Shown here: one piece after another, positions 51,490 to 60,544 of the stretch
Layout: every line of letters begins with the position of its first letter
Numbering within the stretch: position 1 is the first letter of the stretch
NCBI RefSeq assembly: GCF_030817175.1
Contig: NZ_JAUSYY010000001.1
Coordinates: forward strand, 2,046,001 to 2,110,000
Direction of reading: 5' to 3'
DNA length: 64,000 bases
Origin: Agromyces ramosus
GTDB lineage: Bacteria > Actinomycetota > Actinomycetes > Actinomycetales > Microbacteriaceae
Program-made: the position numbers and the translations under genes
Notes under the pieces: model-generated
The model's input: only the letters and a program-made list of their open reading frames with translations
Database searches by the model: none
Told to the model about the DNA's origin: nothing

Positions 51490-52509
51490 ATGGCAGTAAG
51501 TGTCCGCGAAGTCGCGGCCGCCGCATCCGTTTCGGTCGGCACGGTCTCCAACGTGCTCAACCGGCCCGACAAGGTCGCCCCGGCGACGGTCGAGCGAGTG
51601 CTCGCCGCCATCGAGCAGCTCGGCTTCGTGCGCAACGACGCGGCACGGCAGTTGCGCGCTGGTCGCAGCCGGAGCATCGGACTCGTCGTGCTCGACGTGC
51701 GCAACCCCTTCTTCACCGAGGTCGCCCGAGGCGCCGAAGACCGCGCAGCCGAAGAGGGCATGACGATCCTGCTCGGCAACAGCGACGAGAACGGCGAACG
51801 CGAGCGCGCCTATCTCGACCTCTTCGAGGAGCAACGGGTGCACGGCGTGCTGATCTCTCCGCTCGCCGACGACCAGACGCGCCTGCAGCGGCTCCGCGAA
51901 CGTGGCACGCCCATCGTGCTCGTCGACCGCACCTCCGAGAACGGCACCCTCTCGTCGGTCGCGGTCGACGATGTCGTGGGCGGCGAGCTCGCCGTGAGTC
52001 ATCTCCTCGCCACCGGTCGGCGCCGCATCGCCTTCATCGGCGGGCCGGCGAGCATCCGCCAGGTCGCCGATCGGCTCGAGGGGGCGCGCCGGGCCGTGGC
52101 CGAGACTCCCGGCGCGACCCTCGAGGTCATCGACACCGAGTCGCTCACCGTGCTGCAGGGCCGGGCGGCGGGCGAGGCGATTCGAGAGCGCGAGGCATCC
52201 GCTCGGCCCGATGCCGTGTTCGCGGCCAACGACCTGCTCGCGATGGGCGTGCTCCAGGCGCTCGTCATGCAGGGTGCGGCCGTGCGCGTGCCCGACGACA
52301 TCGCGCTCATCGGGTACGACGACATCGACTTCGCCGCCGCAGCCGTCGTGCCGCTGTCGTCGATCCGCCAGCCCGCGTCGCTGATCGGCTACACCGCCGT
52401 CGACCTCCTCCTCAAGGAGGCGGCGTCGCGCGACGGGTCCAGCCCCGAGCAGGTCGTGTTCCAGCCCGAGCTCGTCGTGCGCGAGTCGACCCGCGTCTCA
52501 GAAGCCTGA
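51490..52509 (+). CDS. LacI-family transcriptional regulator (rhamnose catabolic arm)
   Basis: 339 residues from the ATG at 51490. LacI DNA-binding domain: VREVAAAASVSVGTVSNVLN, then RVLAAIEQLGFVRNDAARQL. A ribose-binding-type effector domain follows (SIGLVVLDVRNPFFTEVARG, then FAANDLLAMGVLQALVMQGA and LIGYDDIDFAAAAVVPLSSI). It is divergent from rhaM with an operator between. The last 12 bp overlap the convergent paralogue at 52498-53547, and the two proteins share long identical blocks, so they come from a duplication. Confidence 0.93.
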   Translation: MAVSVREVAAAASVSVGTVSNVLNRPDKVAPATVERVLAAIEQLGFVRNDAARQLRAGRSRSIGLVVLDVRNPFFTEVARGAEDRAAEEGMTILLGNSDENGERERAYLDLFEEQRVHGVLISPLADDQTRLQRLRERGTPIVLVDRTSENGTLSSVAVDDVVGGELAVSHLLATGRRRIAFIGGPASIRQVADRLEGARRAVAETPGATLEVIDTESLTVLQGRAAGEAIREREASARPDAVFAANDLLAMGVLQALVMQGAAVRVPDDIALIGYDDIDFAAAAVVPLSSIRQPASLIGYTAVDLLLKEAASRDGSSPEQVVFQPELVVRESTRVSEA

Positions 52510-53547
52510 CGCGAGTCGACCCGCCTGCGAGGCCCGCGGCGGATCGGTTGAGCGACGGACCACGAGTTCCGGCAGGAAGACGGTCTGGCGCGGAATGAGT
52601 TCGGGGTCGGAGGTCTCTTCGAGCAGGATCCGCAGCGCCGTGCGGCCGATGACCCCGCTCGGCTGCCGCATCGACGACAGCGGCACGGCCGCCGCCGACG
52701 CGAACGAGATGTCGTCGAATCCGATGAGCGCGATCTCGTCGGGCACGAGCATCCGGCCGTCGACGATGAGCGCCTGCAGCAGCCCGAGCGCCAGGAGGTC
52801 GTTCGCGGCGAAGATCGCGTCGGGCCACTCGCGTCGCGGACGAGCGAGGATGCGAGCGCCGGCGGCGGCCCCTTCTGCGACGGTGAGCGCGGTCGTCGCC
52901 ACCACCTCGATGCCGACCGGTTCGGCGCTGTTCTCGGCCGCGACGCGGGCGCCGGCCAGGCGATCAGTGACCTGGCGGATCTCGAACGGCCCACCGACGA
53001 AGGCGATGCGGCGCCGACCGGTCTCGATGAGGTGCTCGGCCGCCATCCTCCCGCCGACGACGCTGTCGACCGAGACCGAGCTGAACCGCCCGTCGGCGCT
53101 CAGCCGGTCGACGAGCACGGCGGGGATGCCGCGAGCACGAAGCCGCTCGAGCCTCGGGTTGATGTCGCTGTAGGGGGAGATCAGGACCCCGCGCACCTGC
53201 TGCTCCTCGAACAGGTCGAGGTACAGGCGCTCGCGGGCGACGTCCTCGTCGGTGTTGCCGGAGAGGATCGCGATGCCGTGCCGGGTGGCCTCGTCTTCGG
53301 CGCCGCGCACCACGTCGCCGAAGAAGGGATTCTGGCCGTCGAGCACGACGAAGCCGACCGTGGTGCTGGTGCCCGCGCGCAGCTTGCGTGCCGCGTCGTT
53401 GCGCACGTAGCCGAGCTCCTCGATCGCCTCCTGCACGCGCCGCACCGATTCGGGCGACACCTCGTCGGGCCGATTGAGCACGTTAGAGACCGTTCCGACC
53501 GAGAGCCCGGCGCGCTGCGCGACGTCGCGGATGCTCGTGGTTGCCAT
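52498..53547 (-). CDS. LacI-family transcriptional regulator (rhamnose transport arm)
   Basis: 349 residues from the ATG at 53547 (AAGGAG upstream); the frame is open to 53667 without features. LacI DNA-binding domain: IRDVAQRAGLSVGTVSNVLN, then EAIEELGYVRNDAARKLRAG; effector domain with VGFVVLDGQNPFFGDVVRGA and FAANDLLALGLLQALIVDGR. Closely similar to the LacI protein at 51490 along its whole length. It is divergent from the ABC transport operon at 53700, whose spacer carries the palindrome TGAATCGATTCA. Confidence 0.93.
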   Translation of the reverse strand: MATTSIRDVAQRAGLSVGTVSNVLNRPDEVSPESVRRVQEAIEELGYVRNDAARKLRAGTSTTVGFVVLDGQNPFFGDVVRGAEDEATRHGIAILSGNTDEDVARERLYLDLFEEQQVRGVLISPYSDINPRLERLRARGIPAVLVDRLSADGRFSSVSVDSVVGGRMAAEHLIETGRRRIAFVGGPFEIRQVTDRLAGARVAAENSAEPVGIEVVATTALTVAEGAAAGARILARPRREWPDAIFAANDLLALGLLQALIVDGRMLVPDEIALIGFDDISFASAAAVPLSSMRQPSGVIGRTALRILLEETSDPELIPRQTVFLPELVVRRSTDPPRASQAGRLASGF

Positions 53548-53654
53548 CGGGCTCCTTCTTCGTCGACAGTGCTGAGGCGAGACTTCGAGGGCTGGGCCCA
53601 GACTCCGGCTTGACCCGCGGTCACGTGCTCCATAGAGTAACCCTGAATCACTTC

Positions 53655-53666
53655 TGAATCGATTCA
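53655..53666. promoter_or_regulatory. LacI-type operator TGAATCGATTCA
   Basis: A perfect 12-bp palindrome in the divergent spacer between the LacI gene (start 53547) and the transport operon (start 53700), flanked by further CTGAATCA and ATTCAG half sites (53643-53650 and 53665-53671). Confidence 0.78.
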
Positions 53667-53699
53667 TTCAGTTTTCACCTCAAGGAGGAGGACCCGCCG

Positions 53700-55220
53700 G
53701 TGCCTCAGGACGAATCCCCCGCGCAGCCAGCGCTCGAACTGTCGAAGGTGGTCAAGTCCTTCGGCGCGGTCGTCGCCCTGCGCTCGGGCACCATCACCCT
53801 CCACCACGGGTCCATCCACGCGCTCATCGGTGAGAACGGCGCCGGCAAGTCGACGCTCGTCAAGATCATCGCCGGCCTCTACCGTCGGGATGCCGGCACC
53901 TTCCGCCTCGCCGGCGAAGACGTCGACTTCCACAGCACGGCGCAGTCGAAGGCCGCGGGCATCGCGGTGATCTACCAGGAGCCGACGCTCTTCCCCGACC
54001 TCTCGGTCACCGAGAACATCTTCATGGGGCGCCAGCCCACGAACCGCTTCGGGCGCATCGACCGCAAGGCGATGCGCGCCGAGGCCCAGGCGATCTTCGC
54101 TCGGCTGGGGGTCGCGATCGACCCCGACCGCGTCACCGAGGGGCTCTCGATCGCCGACCAGCAGATCATCGAGATCGCCAAGGCGATCTCCCTCGACGCT
54201 CGCGTGCTCATCATGGACGAGCCGACGGCCGCCCTCAGCGGCGTCGAGGTCGAGCGGCTCTTCGCGGTGGCTCGCAGCCTTCGCGACGAGGGCCGCGCGC
54301 TGATGTTCATCTCGCACCGCTTCGACGAGGTGTTCGCCCTCTGCGACACCGTCACCGTGATGCGTGACGGCAGTTACATCGCCACCACGCCGATCAGCGA
54401 GTCGAGCGTCGACGAGCTCGTGCGCCAGATGGTCGGCCGCGACGTCGCGGAGCTCTTCCCGAAGCTGCCGGCCGAGATCGGCGATGACCTCCTCGTCGTC
54501 GACGGCCTCACGCGCGCCGGCGTCTTCCACGACATCAGCTTCACGGTGCGCGCGGGCGAGATCGTCGGGCTCGCGGGCCTCGTGGGCGCGGGTCGCAGTG
54601 AGGTCGCACGGGCGATCTTCGGCGTCGACCCGTACGAGTCGGGATCCGTGCACCTCGGCGGACGGCAGCTCCCCAAGGGGAATCCGCGAGTCGCGATGGC
54701 CCGCGGCCTTGCGCTCGTCCCCGAAGACCGCCGAAAGCAGGGCCTCGTGCTCGACGAGAGCGTGACCCGCAACATCACCCTCGCCATCCGCTCGTCGCTC
54801 GCGAAGGGCGGCCTGCTCTGGAGCCGGCCCGAGAACGAGGCCGCCGCCCTGTGGGCGAGCCGACTCGAGGTCAAGACCGCGGCGCTCGACGCCGAGACCG
54901 GCACCCTGAGCGGCGGCAACCAGCAGAAGGTCGTGCTCGGCAAGTGGCTCGCGACCGAGCCCAAGGTGCTGATCGTCGACGAGCCCACGCGCGGCATCGA
55001 CGTCGGCACGAAGGCCGAGGTGCACCGCCTCCTCTCCGAACTCGCACAGCAGGGAATCGCCATCCTCATGATCTCGTCCGAACTGCCCGAGGTGCTCGGC
55101 ATGGCCGATCGCGTGCTCGTCATGCGCGAGGGCCACCTGACCGGGGAGTTCGACCGAGCGGATGCCACGCCCGAGGCCGTCATGTTCGCCGCGACCGCCG
55201 AGAAGGAGGGCGCACTGTGA
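53700..55220 (+). CDS. Sugar ABC transporter ATP-binding protein (RbsA/RhaT type)
   Basis: 506 residues from a GTG at 53700, preceded by AAGGAGGAGG. Two fused ATPase domains: the first with Walker [10 protein letters not shown], signature [15 protein letters not shown] and Walker [12 protein letters not shown]; the second with a degenerate Walker A (GLVGAGRSE) and signature [15 protein letters not shown] followed by [20 protein letters not shown]. It powers ribose-type import of L-rhamnose with the two permeases that follow. First gene of the transport operon. Confidence 0.94.
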   Translation: MPQDESPAQPALELSKVVKSFGAVVALRSGTITLHHGSIHALIGENGAGKSTLVKIIAGLYRRDAGTFRLAGEDVDFHSTAQSKAAGIAVIYQEPTLFPDLSVTENIFMGRQPTNRFGRIDRKAMRAEAQAIFARLGVAIDPDRVTEGLSIADQQIIEIAKAISLDARVLIMDEPTAALSGVEVERLFAVARSLRDEGRALMFISHRFDEVFALCDTVTVMRDGSYIATTPISESSVDELVRQMVGRDVAELFPKLPAEIGDDLLVVDGLTRAGVFHDISFTVRAGEIVGLAGLVGAGRSEVARAIFGVDPYESGSVHLGGRQLPKGNPRVAMARGLALVPEDRRKQGLVLDESVTRNITLAIRSSLAKGGLLWSRPENEAAALWASRLEVKTAALDAETGTLSGGNQQKVVLGKWLATEPKVLIVDEPTRGIDVGTKAEVHRLLSELAQQGIAILMISSELPEVLGMADRVLVMREGHLTGEFDRADATPEAVMFAATAEKEGAL

Positions 55221-56251
55221 CCGCGACGTCGACGGCACCGACCACCGCGCACCCCGTCACGCGGGCAGCCGGACGCGTCTTCAAGGCCCGCGAGACGGGC
55301 ATCCTCCTCGCCCTGCTCCTCGTCATCGTCGTGGCGACGGCGCGCAACCCGAGCTTCCTCTTCTCGAGCGACGGCTTCCGCGATCTCCTCCTCACGCCGT
55401 CGCTGCTGATGCTCGTGGCCGTCGGGCAGGCGATCGTCATCATCACTCGCAACGTCGACCTCTCGGTCGGTTCGATCCTCGGCCTCACGGCCTACCTGAC
55501 CGGCCGCCTCTTCATCGACGTGCCCGGCATCCCGCTCATCGTGGTCTTCCTCGCGGGCGTCGGCCTCGGCGCGTTCCTCGGCCTCATCAACGGCGCACTC
55601 GTCGCCTTCGCCAAGGTCCCCGCGCTCGTCATCACGCTGGGCACCCTGTACATCTATCGCGGCATCAACGTCGCGTGGACCGGCAGCGACCGCATCAACG
55701 CCTCCGACCTGCCGGCCGACTTCCGCGGACTCGGCACCGGCCAGTTGCTCGGCATCCCGATCCTCGCGATCATCGCCGCGATCGTGCTCGTCGTCGCCGC
55801 CTGGTACCTCCGCAACCTCCGGAGCGGACGTGAGCTGTACGCGATCGGGTCCGACCCCGCCGCGGCGCATCTCTACGGACTTCGCGTGACCCGGCGCATC
55901 CTCGCGGCCTTCCTCGTGAGCGGCGCCCTCGCCGGACTCGCCGGTGTGCTGTACGCCGCGCGCTACGGCACCGTCAGCTCCGGCGCGGGCACCGGATGGG
56001 AACTCCAGGCGATCGGCGCCGCCGTCATCGGCGGCGTCGCCATCTCGGGTGGCGTCGGCACCGTGTGGGGCGCCGCGATCGGCGCGTACCTGCTGCTCAC
56101 CATCAACCGCGCCCTGCCGATCCTCGGCATCGAGGACTTCTGGCAGCGTGCGGTCGTCGGTGCCCTCATCATCGGCGCCATCGTGCTCGACCGGTTGCTC
56201 GCCCTCCGACAATCTCGCAAGCTCCTCGAAGCCAGGGAGGTATCACGATGA
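55217..56251 (+). CDS. Sugar ABC transporter permease 1 (rhamnose uptake)
   Basis: 344 residues from a GTG overlapping the ATPase stop (GTGA). RbsC-type permease with about eight to ten membrane helices and the diagnostic [20 protein letters not shown], then [20 protein letters not shown] and [19 protein letters not shown]. It forms a heterodimeric pore with the next gene. The frame is open to 54851 only as a shadow. Confidence 0.93.
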   Translation: MTATSTAPTTAHPVTRAAGRVFKARETGILLALLLVIVVATARNPSFLFSSDGFRDLLLTPSLLMLVAVGQAIVIITRNVDLSVGSILGLTAYLTGRLFIDVPGIPLIVVFLAGVGLGAFLGLINGALVAFAKVPALVITLGTLYIYRGINVAWTGSDRINASDLPADFRGLGTGQLLGIPILAIIAAIVLVVAAWYLRNLRSGRELYAIGSDPAAAHLYGLRVTRRILAAFLVSGALAGLAGVLYAARYGTVSSGAGTGWELQAIGAAVIGGVAISGGVGTVWGAAIGAYLLLTINRALPILGIEDFWQRAVVGALIIGAIVLDRLLALRQSRKLLEAREVSR

Positions 56252-57312
56252 CCGCCACGGCATCCGAGACCCGCGCCACGCGCACCTACACCGCACACGC
56301 CCAGCCGGCGTGGCGGCGCGCGCTCCTCACTCGCGAGACCGCCGTGATCGTCCTGCTCATGATCGTGATCGCGGTCGCCCTCGCAGTCGTGCCGAACTTC
56401 GACAGCCCCCTCACGGTCACGTACCTGCTCCGTGACATCGCACCCATCCTGCTGATCGCGCTGCCGATGACGCTCATCATCATCACCGAGGAGATCGATC
56501 TCTCGGTAGCGAGCATCGTCGGACTCAGCAGCGTGATGACCGGCATCCTGACGGAGGCCGGATGGCCCTTCGCCGTCGCCGCGATCACGGCGGTGCTCGT
56601 CGGCGCCGTCGCCGGCGCCATCAACGGGTTCCTCATCACGGTCGTCGGGCTCCCGTCGCTCGCCGTGACGATCGGCACGCTCGCGCTCTTCCGCGGCATC
56701 GCGGTGGGCCTGCTCGGCACCACGGCGATCACCGAGTTCCCCGAGTTCTGGACCGACCTCGCGAAGGACAACATCCCGGGCACCCCGATCCCGGGGATCA
56801 TGATCCCGTTCATGGTGCTCGCGGTCGCGTTCGGGGTGCTGCTGCACTTCACCCCGTTCGGGCGCTCGCTCTACGCCATCGGCCTCAACAAGGAGGCGGC
56901 CGCGTTCTCGGGCATCGACGTGGGGCGCACCAAGTTCCTGCTGTTCTTGATGAGCGGCACGGTCTCCGGCTTCGCGGGGGTCTACTTCACCCTCCTGTAC
57001 AGCAACGCCCGTGGTGACAACGCCACCGGCATGGAGCTGTCGGTGATCGCGGCGGTGCTCCTCGGCGGCGTCTCGATCTTCGGCGGACGAGGGGCGCTGC
57101 ATGGCGTCATCGCCGGTGTGCTGCTCATCGGGATCCTGGGCAGCGCGCTGCGTCTGGCCGGCATCACGTCGGACATCATCAACGTCATCACCGGAGTGCT
57201 GCTCGTGCTCTCGGTGGTGTCGGCAAGCTTGCTGGCCTGGCTCCGCCGGAGGCGGATCTCGGCCATCGGGAAGAAGAAGGGGCGCAGTGCGACGCCAGTC
57301 GAATCGCCCTGA
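56248..57312 (+). CDS. Sugar ABC transporter permease 2 (rhamnose uptake)
   Basis: 354 residues from the ATG at 56248, overlapping the previous stop by 4 bp (ATGA). RbsC-type permease with TLIIITEEIDLSVASIVGLS, LPSLAVTIGTLALFRGIAVG and AAVLLGGVSIFGGRGALHGV. The two permease genes with one dual ATPase are the usual layout of the RhaP/RhaQ/RhaT rhamnose importers. It ends with an unusually basic tail (RRRRISAIGKKKGRSATP). Confidence 0.93.
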   Translation: MTATASETRATRTYTAHAQPAWRRALLTRETAVIVLLMIVIAVALAVVPNFDSPLTVTYLLRDIAPILLIALPMTLIIITEEIDLSVASIVGLSSVMTGILTEAGWPFAVAAITAVLVGAVAGAINGFLITVVGLPSLAVTIGTLALFRGIAVGLLGTTAITEFPEFWTDLAKDNIPGTPIPGIMIPFMVLAVAFGVLLHFTPFGRSLYAIGLNKEAAAFSGIDVGRTKFLLFLMSGTVSGFAGVYFTLLYSNARGDNATGMELSVIAAVLLGGVSIFGGRGALHGVIAGVLLIGILGSALRLAGITSDIINVITGVLLVLSVVSASLLAWLRRRRISAIGKKKGRSATPVESP

Positions 57313-57362
57313 TCGCACCGCCTGTCATCACAGTCCGGTCACCGGCACCATGAAAGGAAACA

Positions 57363-58418
57363 ATGATGTTCAGCCATGATCGAAAGCGCCGCCCCCTGGG
57401 TGTCGGCCTCACGGCACTCGCCATCAGCGCCGCACTCGCCCTCACGGGCTGCGCGGCCAACGGCGGGGGTGACGGCGGCGACGGAGAGGGCGACGGCGAC
57501 GGCGGCAACCTCGCCATCACCTTCCTGCCGAAGAACCTCGGCAATCCGTACTTCGACACTTCCAACGCCGGCGGCGAGGAGGCCATCGAGGAGTTCGGCG
57601 GCACGTACGCCGAGGTCGGCCCCTCTGAGGCCAGCCCGACGTCGCAGGTGAGCTTCATCCAGACCGCCGCCCAGCAGGGGGTCGGAGGGCTCGTCGTCTC
57701 GGCGAACGACCCCGAGGCGATCTGCGACGCGCTCAACGAGGCACGCGATGCGGGCGTGAAGGTCGTCACCTTCGACTCCGACACCAACCCCGAGTGCCGC
57801 GACCTGTTCATCAACCAGGCGACGGCGGAGGGCATCGCCAAGTCGCAGGTCGACCTGATCGCCGAGCAGATCGGCGACGAGGGCCAGATCGCGATCCTCT
57901 CGGCATCCGCCAACGCGACGAACCAGAACGCCTGGATCGAGCTCATGGAGGAGGACCTCGCAGCGAACCACCCGAACATCGAGCTCGTCGAGACCGTCTA
58001 CGGCGACGATGACGACCAGACCTCGTTCGACAAGACCGCTGCCCTCCTGCAGACCTACCCGGAGCTGAAGGGCATCATCTCGCCGACGACGGTCGGCATC
58101 GCGGCCGCTGCGCGCTACCTCTCGACGTCGGAGTACAAGGGACAGGTCGCACTGACCGGACTCGGGACCCCGAACCAGATGCGCGAGTACGTCGAGGACG
58201 GCACCGTCACGGCGTTCGCCCTGTGGAACCCGGCCGACCTGGGCTACCTCGCCGCGTTCGCGACGAAGGCGCTCATCGAGGGTGAGATCACCGGCGAGGA
58301 AGGCGACTCGTTCGACGCCGGAAAGCTCGGCGAGTACGAGGTCGGCGCCGACGGCGTCGTGCTCCTCGGCGACCCGTTCGTCTTCGACGCGGAGAACATC
58401 GGGGACTTCGACTTCTAG
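57363..58418 (+). CDS. Rhamnose ABC transporter substrate-binding lipoprotein
   Basis: 351 residues; AAAGGAAA precedes the first of two adjacent ATGs. The lipoprotein signal ends LALTGCAANG (Cys30), then a Gly/Asp-rich stretch. Family type-1 periplasmic-binding fold: LAITFLPKNLGNPYFDTSNA, SFIQTAAQQGVGGLVVSAND and VVTFDSDTNPECRDLFINQA. It closes the rhamnose transport operon. A strong hairpin follows at 58437-58471. Confidence 0.93.
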   Translation: MMFSHDRKRRPLGVGLTALAISAALALTGCAANGGGDGGDGEGDGDGGNLAITFLPKNLGNPYFDTSNAGGEEAIEEFGGTYAEVGPSEASPTSQVSFIQTAAQQGVGGLVVSANDPEAICDALNEARDAGVKVVTFDSDTNPECRDLFINQATAEGIAKSQVDLIAEQIGDEGQIAILSASANATNQNAWIELMEEDLAANHPNIELVETVYGDDDDQTSFDKTAALLQTYPELKGIISPTTVGIAAAARYLSTSEYKGQVALTGLGTPNQMREYVEDGTVTAFALWNPADLGYLAAFATKALIEGEITGEEGDSFDAGKLGEYEVGADGVVLLGDPFVFDAENIGDFDF

Positions 58419-58436
58419 GAGTCACCCTGCACCGAG

Positions 58437-58471
58437 GGGCCTGGCCCGGAGCGGATGCTCCGGCCGGGCCC
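58437..58471. terminator. Bidirectional GC-rich terminator hairpin
   Basis: The arm GGGCCTGGCCCGGAGC (58437-58452) pairs, with one bulged base, with GCTCCGGCCGGGCCC (58457-58471) around a GGAT loop. It sits between the convergent ends of the binding-protein gene (58418) and the MFS gene (58498). Confidence 0.8.
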
Positions 58472-58497
58472 TTCGGCGTTCGGGAGCGCGCCGCGCG

Positions 58498-60006
58498 TCA
58501 GCTCGAGGCGACCTGACGCGGGAGCGGCCCGGTCATCGGCGTGCTGCCCGGGCGGCGGGTCGCGGACGCCGCGCCCTCACGGTGCTCGGGCTTCGGCAGC
58601 GCGATCGGCGAGGTGAGCGCGACCTGCTCCGAGAAGTCGGCGGGCACGAGGCGATCGTTCGGCACGGCCGGCACCAGCTCGCCGTCGCTGCGACGGTCCC
58701 GCACGACGTGCACGGGCCGCGTGGCGACGACGGCGATGGCCGCGGTCGGGGCATCCGCGAATCGCACGACCGGCCGCCACGTGAATCGCGGATGCCGCGC
58801 GAGGTGCATTCCCCGGGCGAACACGAGCCAGCCGAGGCCGATGAGCGCGGCGACCGCTGCGACGACGGCCGCGAGCCCGAGCGCCCAGCGCGGGCCCATG
58901 CCGTCGGCGACGGCGCCCACGACGGGCGCGCCGATCGGCGTGCCGCCGACCAGGATCGCCATGTACAGCGCCATCACGCGGCCGCGCAGCTCAGGCTCGG
59001 TCGTGGTCTGCACGTAGCCGTTCGCGGTGGTGAGCAGGGTCACCGCAGCGAACCCGATGAGCATCGTCGAGGCGGCGAAGGTCCAGTACGTCGGCATGAA
59101 CGCGGCGGTGAGCGCGGCGACGCCGAAGAACCCCGAGGCGAGGATGATGATGCGCATGCGCGCCCGCTCGCGGCGGGCGGCGAGCAGCGCACCGGTGAGC
59201 GAGCCGATCGCGAGGATCGACGAGAGCAGGCCGTACTCGCCGGCGCCGCGGCCGAACTCGACCGCCATCGTCGAGGAGAAGATCGGGAAGTTCATGCCGA
59301 ACGCACCGATGAGGAACACGATGACGAACACGATCATGAGGTCGGGGCGGCGGCTGACGTAGCGGAAGCCGGCGACGAACTGGCCGCGGGCACGTGGGGC
59401 TCGGGGCATCCGCTGCAATTGCCTGCCTCGCAGCATGGCGAGCGCGATGAGCACGCCGAGGAAGGTCACCGCGTTGATGACGAACACCCAGCCCGAGCCG
59501 ACGAGCACGATGAGGAAGCCGGCGACGGCGGGGCCGATCATGCGGGCGGTGTTGAACGAGGCCGAGTTCAGGGCGACGGCGTTCGACATGTCGGAGCTCG
59601 ACACGAGGTCGGAGACGAACGTCTGCCGGGCCGGGTTGTCGACGGCGTTCACGAGGCCGAGCGCGAGGGCGAAGCCGTAGAGGTGCCACAGCTCGGCGTG
59701 GCCGAGGATGAGCAGGAGGCCGAGCGCAAGGCCGAGCAGCATGAGGGCGCTCTGCGTGACCATGAGGATCTTGCGGCGATCGAAGCGATCGGCGATCAGG
59801 CCGGTGATGGGCACGAGCAGCAGCTGCGGCGCGAACTGCAGGGCCATGGTGATGCCGACGGCGAAGGCGTCGTTGTCGGTCAGCTCGGTGAGCACGACCC
59901 AGTTCTGGGCGGTGGCCTGCATCCAGGCGCCCACGTTGGAGACGAGGGCCCCGATGAACCAGATGCGGTAGTTGCGGTGGGCGAGGGATCGGAACATGGC
60001 GCTCAC
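58498..60006 (-). CDS. MFS transporter (EntS / MDR type)
   Basis: 502 residues from a GTG at 60006 that overlaps the MarR stop (GTGA); an ATG at 59997 is an alternative. Twelve membrane helices with MFRSLAHRNYRIWFIGALVS at the start, the helix 2-3 loop GLIADRFDRRKIL, NAVDNPARQTFVSDLV and ELRGRVMALYMAI. These are the landmarks of MFS_3 (EntS-type) exporters. About 100 hydrophilic residues follow the last helix. The MarR regulator just upstream, in the same operon, suggests inducible export of a toxic compound. Confidence 0.9.
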   Translation of the reverse strand: MSAMFRSLAHRNYRIWFIGALVSNVGAWMQATAQNWVVLTELTDNDAFAVGITMALQFAPQLLLVPITGLIADRFDRRKILMVTQSALMLLGLALGLLLILGHAELWHLYGFALALGLVNAVDNPARQTFVSDLVSSSDMSNAVALNSASFNTARMIGPAVAGFLIVLVGSGWVFVINAVTFLGVLIALAMLRGRQLQRMPRAPRARGQFVAGFRYVSRRPDLMIVFVIVFLIGAFGMNFPIFSSTMAVEFGRGAGEYGLLSSILAIGSLTGALLAARRERARMRIIILASGFFGVAALTAAFMPTYWTFAASTMLIGFAAVTLLTTANGYVQTTTEPELRGRVMALYMAILVGGTPIGAPVVGAVADGMGPRWALGLAAVVAAVAALIGLGWLVFARGMHLARHPRFTWRPVVRFADAPTAAIAVVATRPVHVVRDRRSDGELVPAVPNDRLVPADFSEQVALTSPIALPKPEHREGAASATRRPGSTPMTGPLPRQVASS

Positions 60007-60425
60007 TGGGTTGCGAAACCTCCCATCAGTTCTGCGGCTCGGGCGAGGGTGGCGCGGTCCTCCTTCGACAGCTCGCGGAGGCGCGTGGTGAGCCACGCGT
60101 CGCGCTTGGAGATGGTCGCCTTCACGACGTCGCGCCCGTCGTCGGTGAGGGTGATGTTGCTCTTGCGGCGATCGACCTCGTCGGCCGTGCGCACGAGGTA
60201 GCCGCTCTCTTCGAGGCAGTCGACGGTGCGGTTCATCGACGGCGCGGAGACCCGCTCGGCCTCGGCGAGCTGGGTGAGCGTGCGGGCGCCCTCGCGATAG
60301 AGCACGCCGAGCACGGCGAACTGCCCGTCGGAGAGGCCCTGATCGGCCTTCTGCGCGCGGATGCGGCGGGCCAGCCGGAAGGTCGCGAGACGGAGCTCGG
60401 TGCTCTGCTCTGCGATCGTGGCCAT
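60003..60425 (-). CDS. MarR-family transcriptional regulator
   Basis: 140 residues. Winged helix of the MarR type: DGQFAVLGVLYREGARTLTQ, LAEAERVSAPSMNRTVDCLE and the wing LVRTADEVDRRKSNITLTDD. First gene of an operon with the MFS exporter (stop and start overlap by 4 bp). Its promoter contains an inverted repeat CTTAGC-N11-GCTAAG at 60437-60459, a probable autoregulatory operator released by the exported compound. Confidence 0.92.
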   Translation of the reverse strand: MATIAEQSTELRLATFRLARRIRAQKADQGLSDGQFAVLGVLYREGARTLTQLAEAERVSAPSMNRTVDCLEESGYLVRTADEVDRRKSNITLTDDGRDVVKATISKRDAWLTTRLRELSKEDRATLARAAELMGGFATQ

Positions 60426-60436
60426 AGGGTTGTTAG

Positions 60437-60459
60437 CTTAGCTCATTAGCCTTGCTAAG
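60437..60459. promoter_or_regulatory. Predicted MarR operator (CTTAGC-N11-GCTAAG)
   Basis: Two perfect 6-bp arms with extra outer symmetry (TTAGCTTAGC and GCTAAGTAA), 12-34 bp upstream of the MarR start. AT-rich sequence in a very GC-rich setting. Confidence 0.7.
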
Positions 60460-60493
60460 TAAAGTCCTGAGGGTGCGGATGTCTCGTGCGAGA

Positions 60494-60527
60494 AGGGGCC
60501 CGGCCGCCGATCGGCGGCCGGGCCCCT
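60494..60527. terminator. 34-bp perfect palindrome ending the GH31 transcript
   Basis: Arms of 17 bp without any mismatch (60494-60510 and 60511-60527), composed almost only of G and C, 17 bp beyond the GH31 stop. No T-run. It separates GH31 from the MarR promoter. Confidence 0.85.
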
Positions 60528-60544
60528 GTTGCTTCAGCGGGCGC

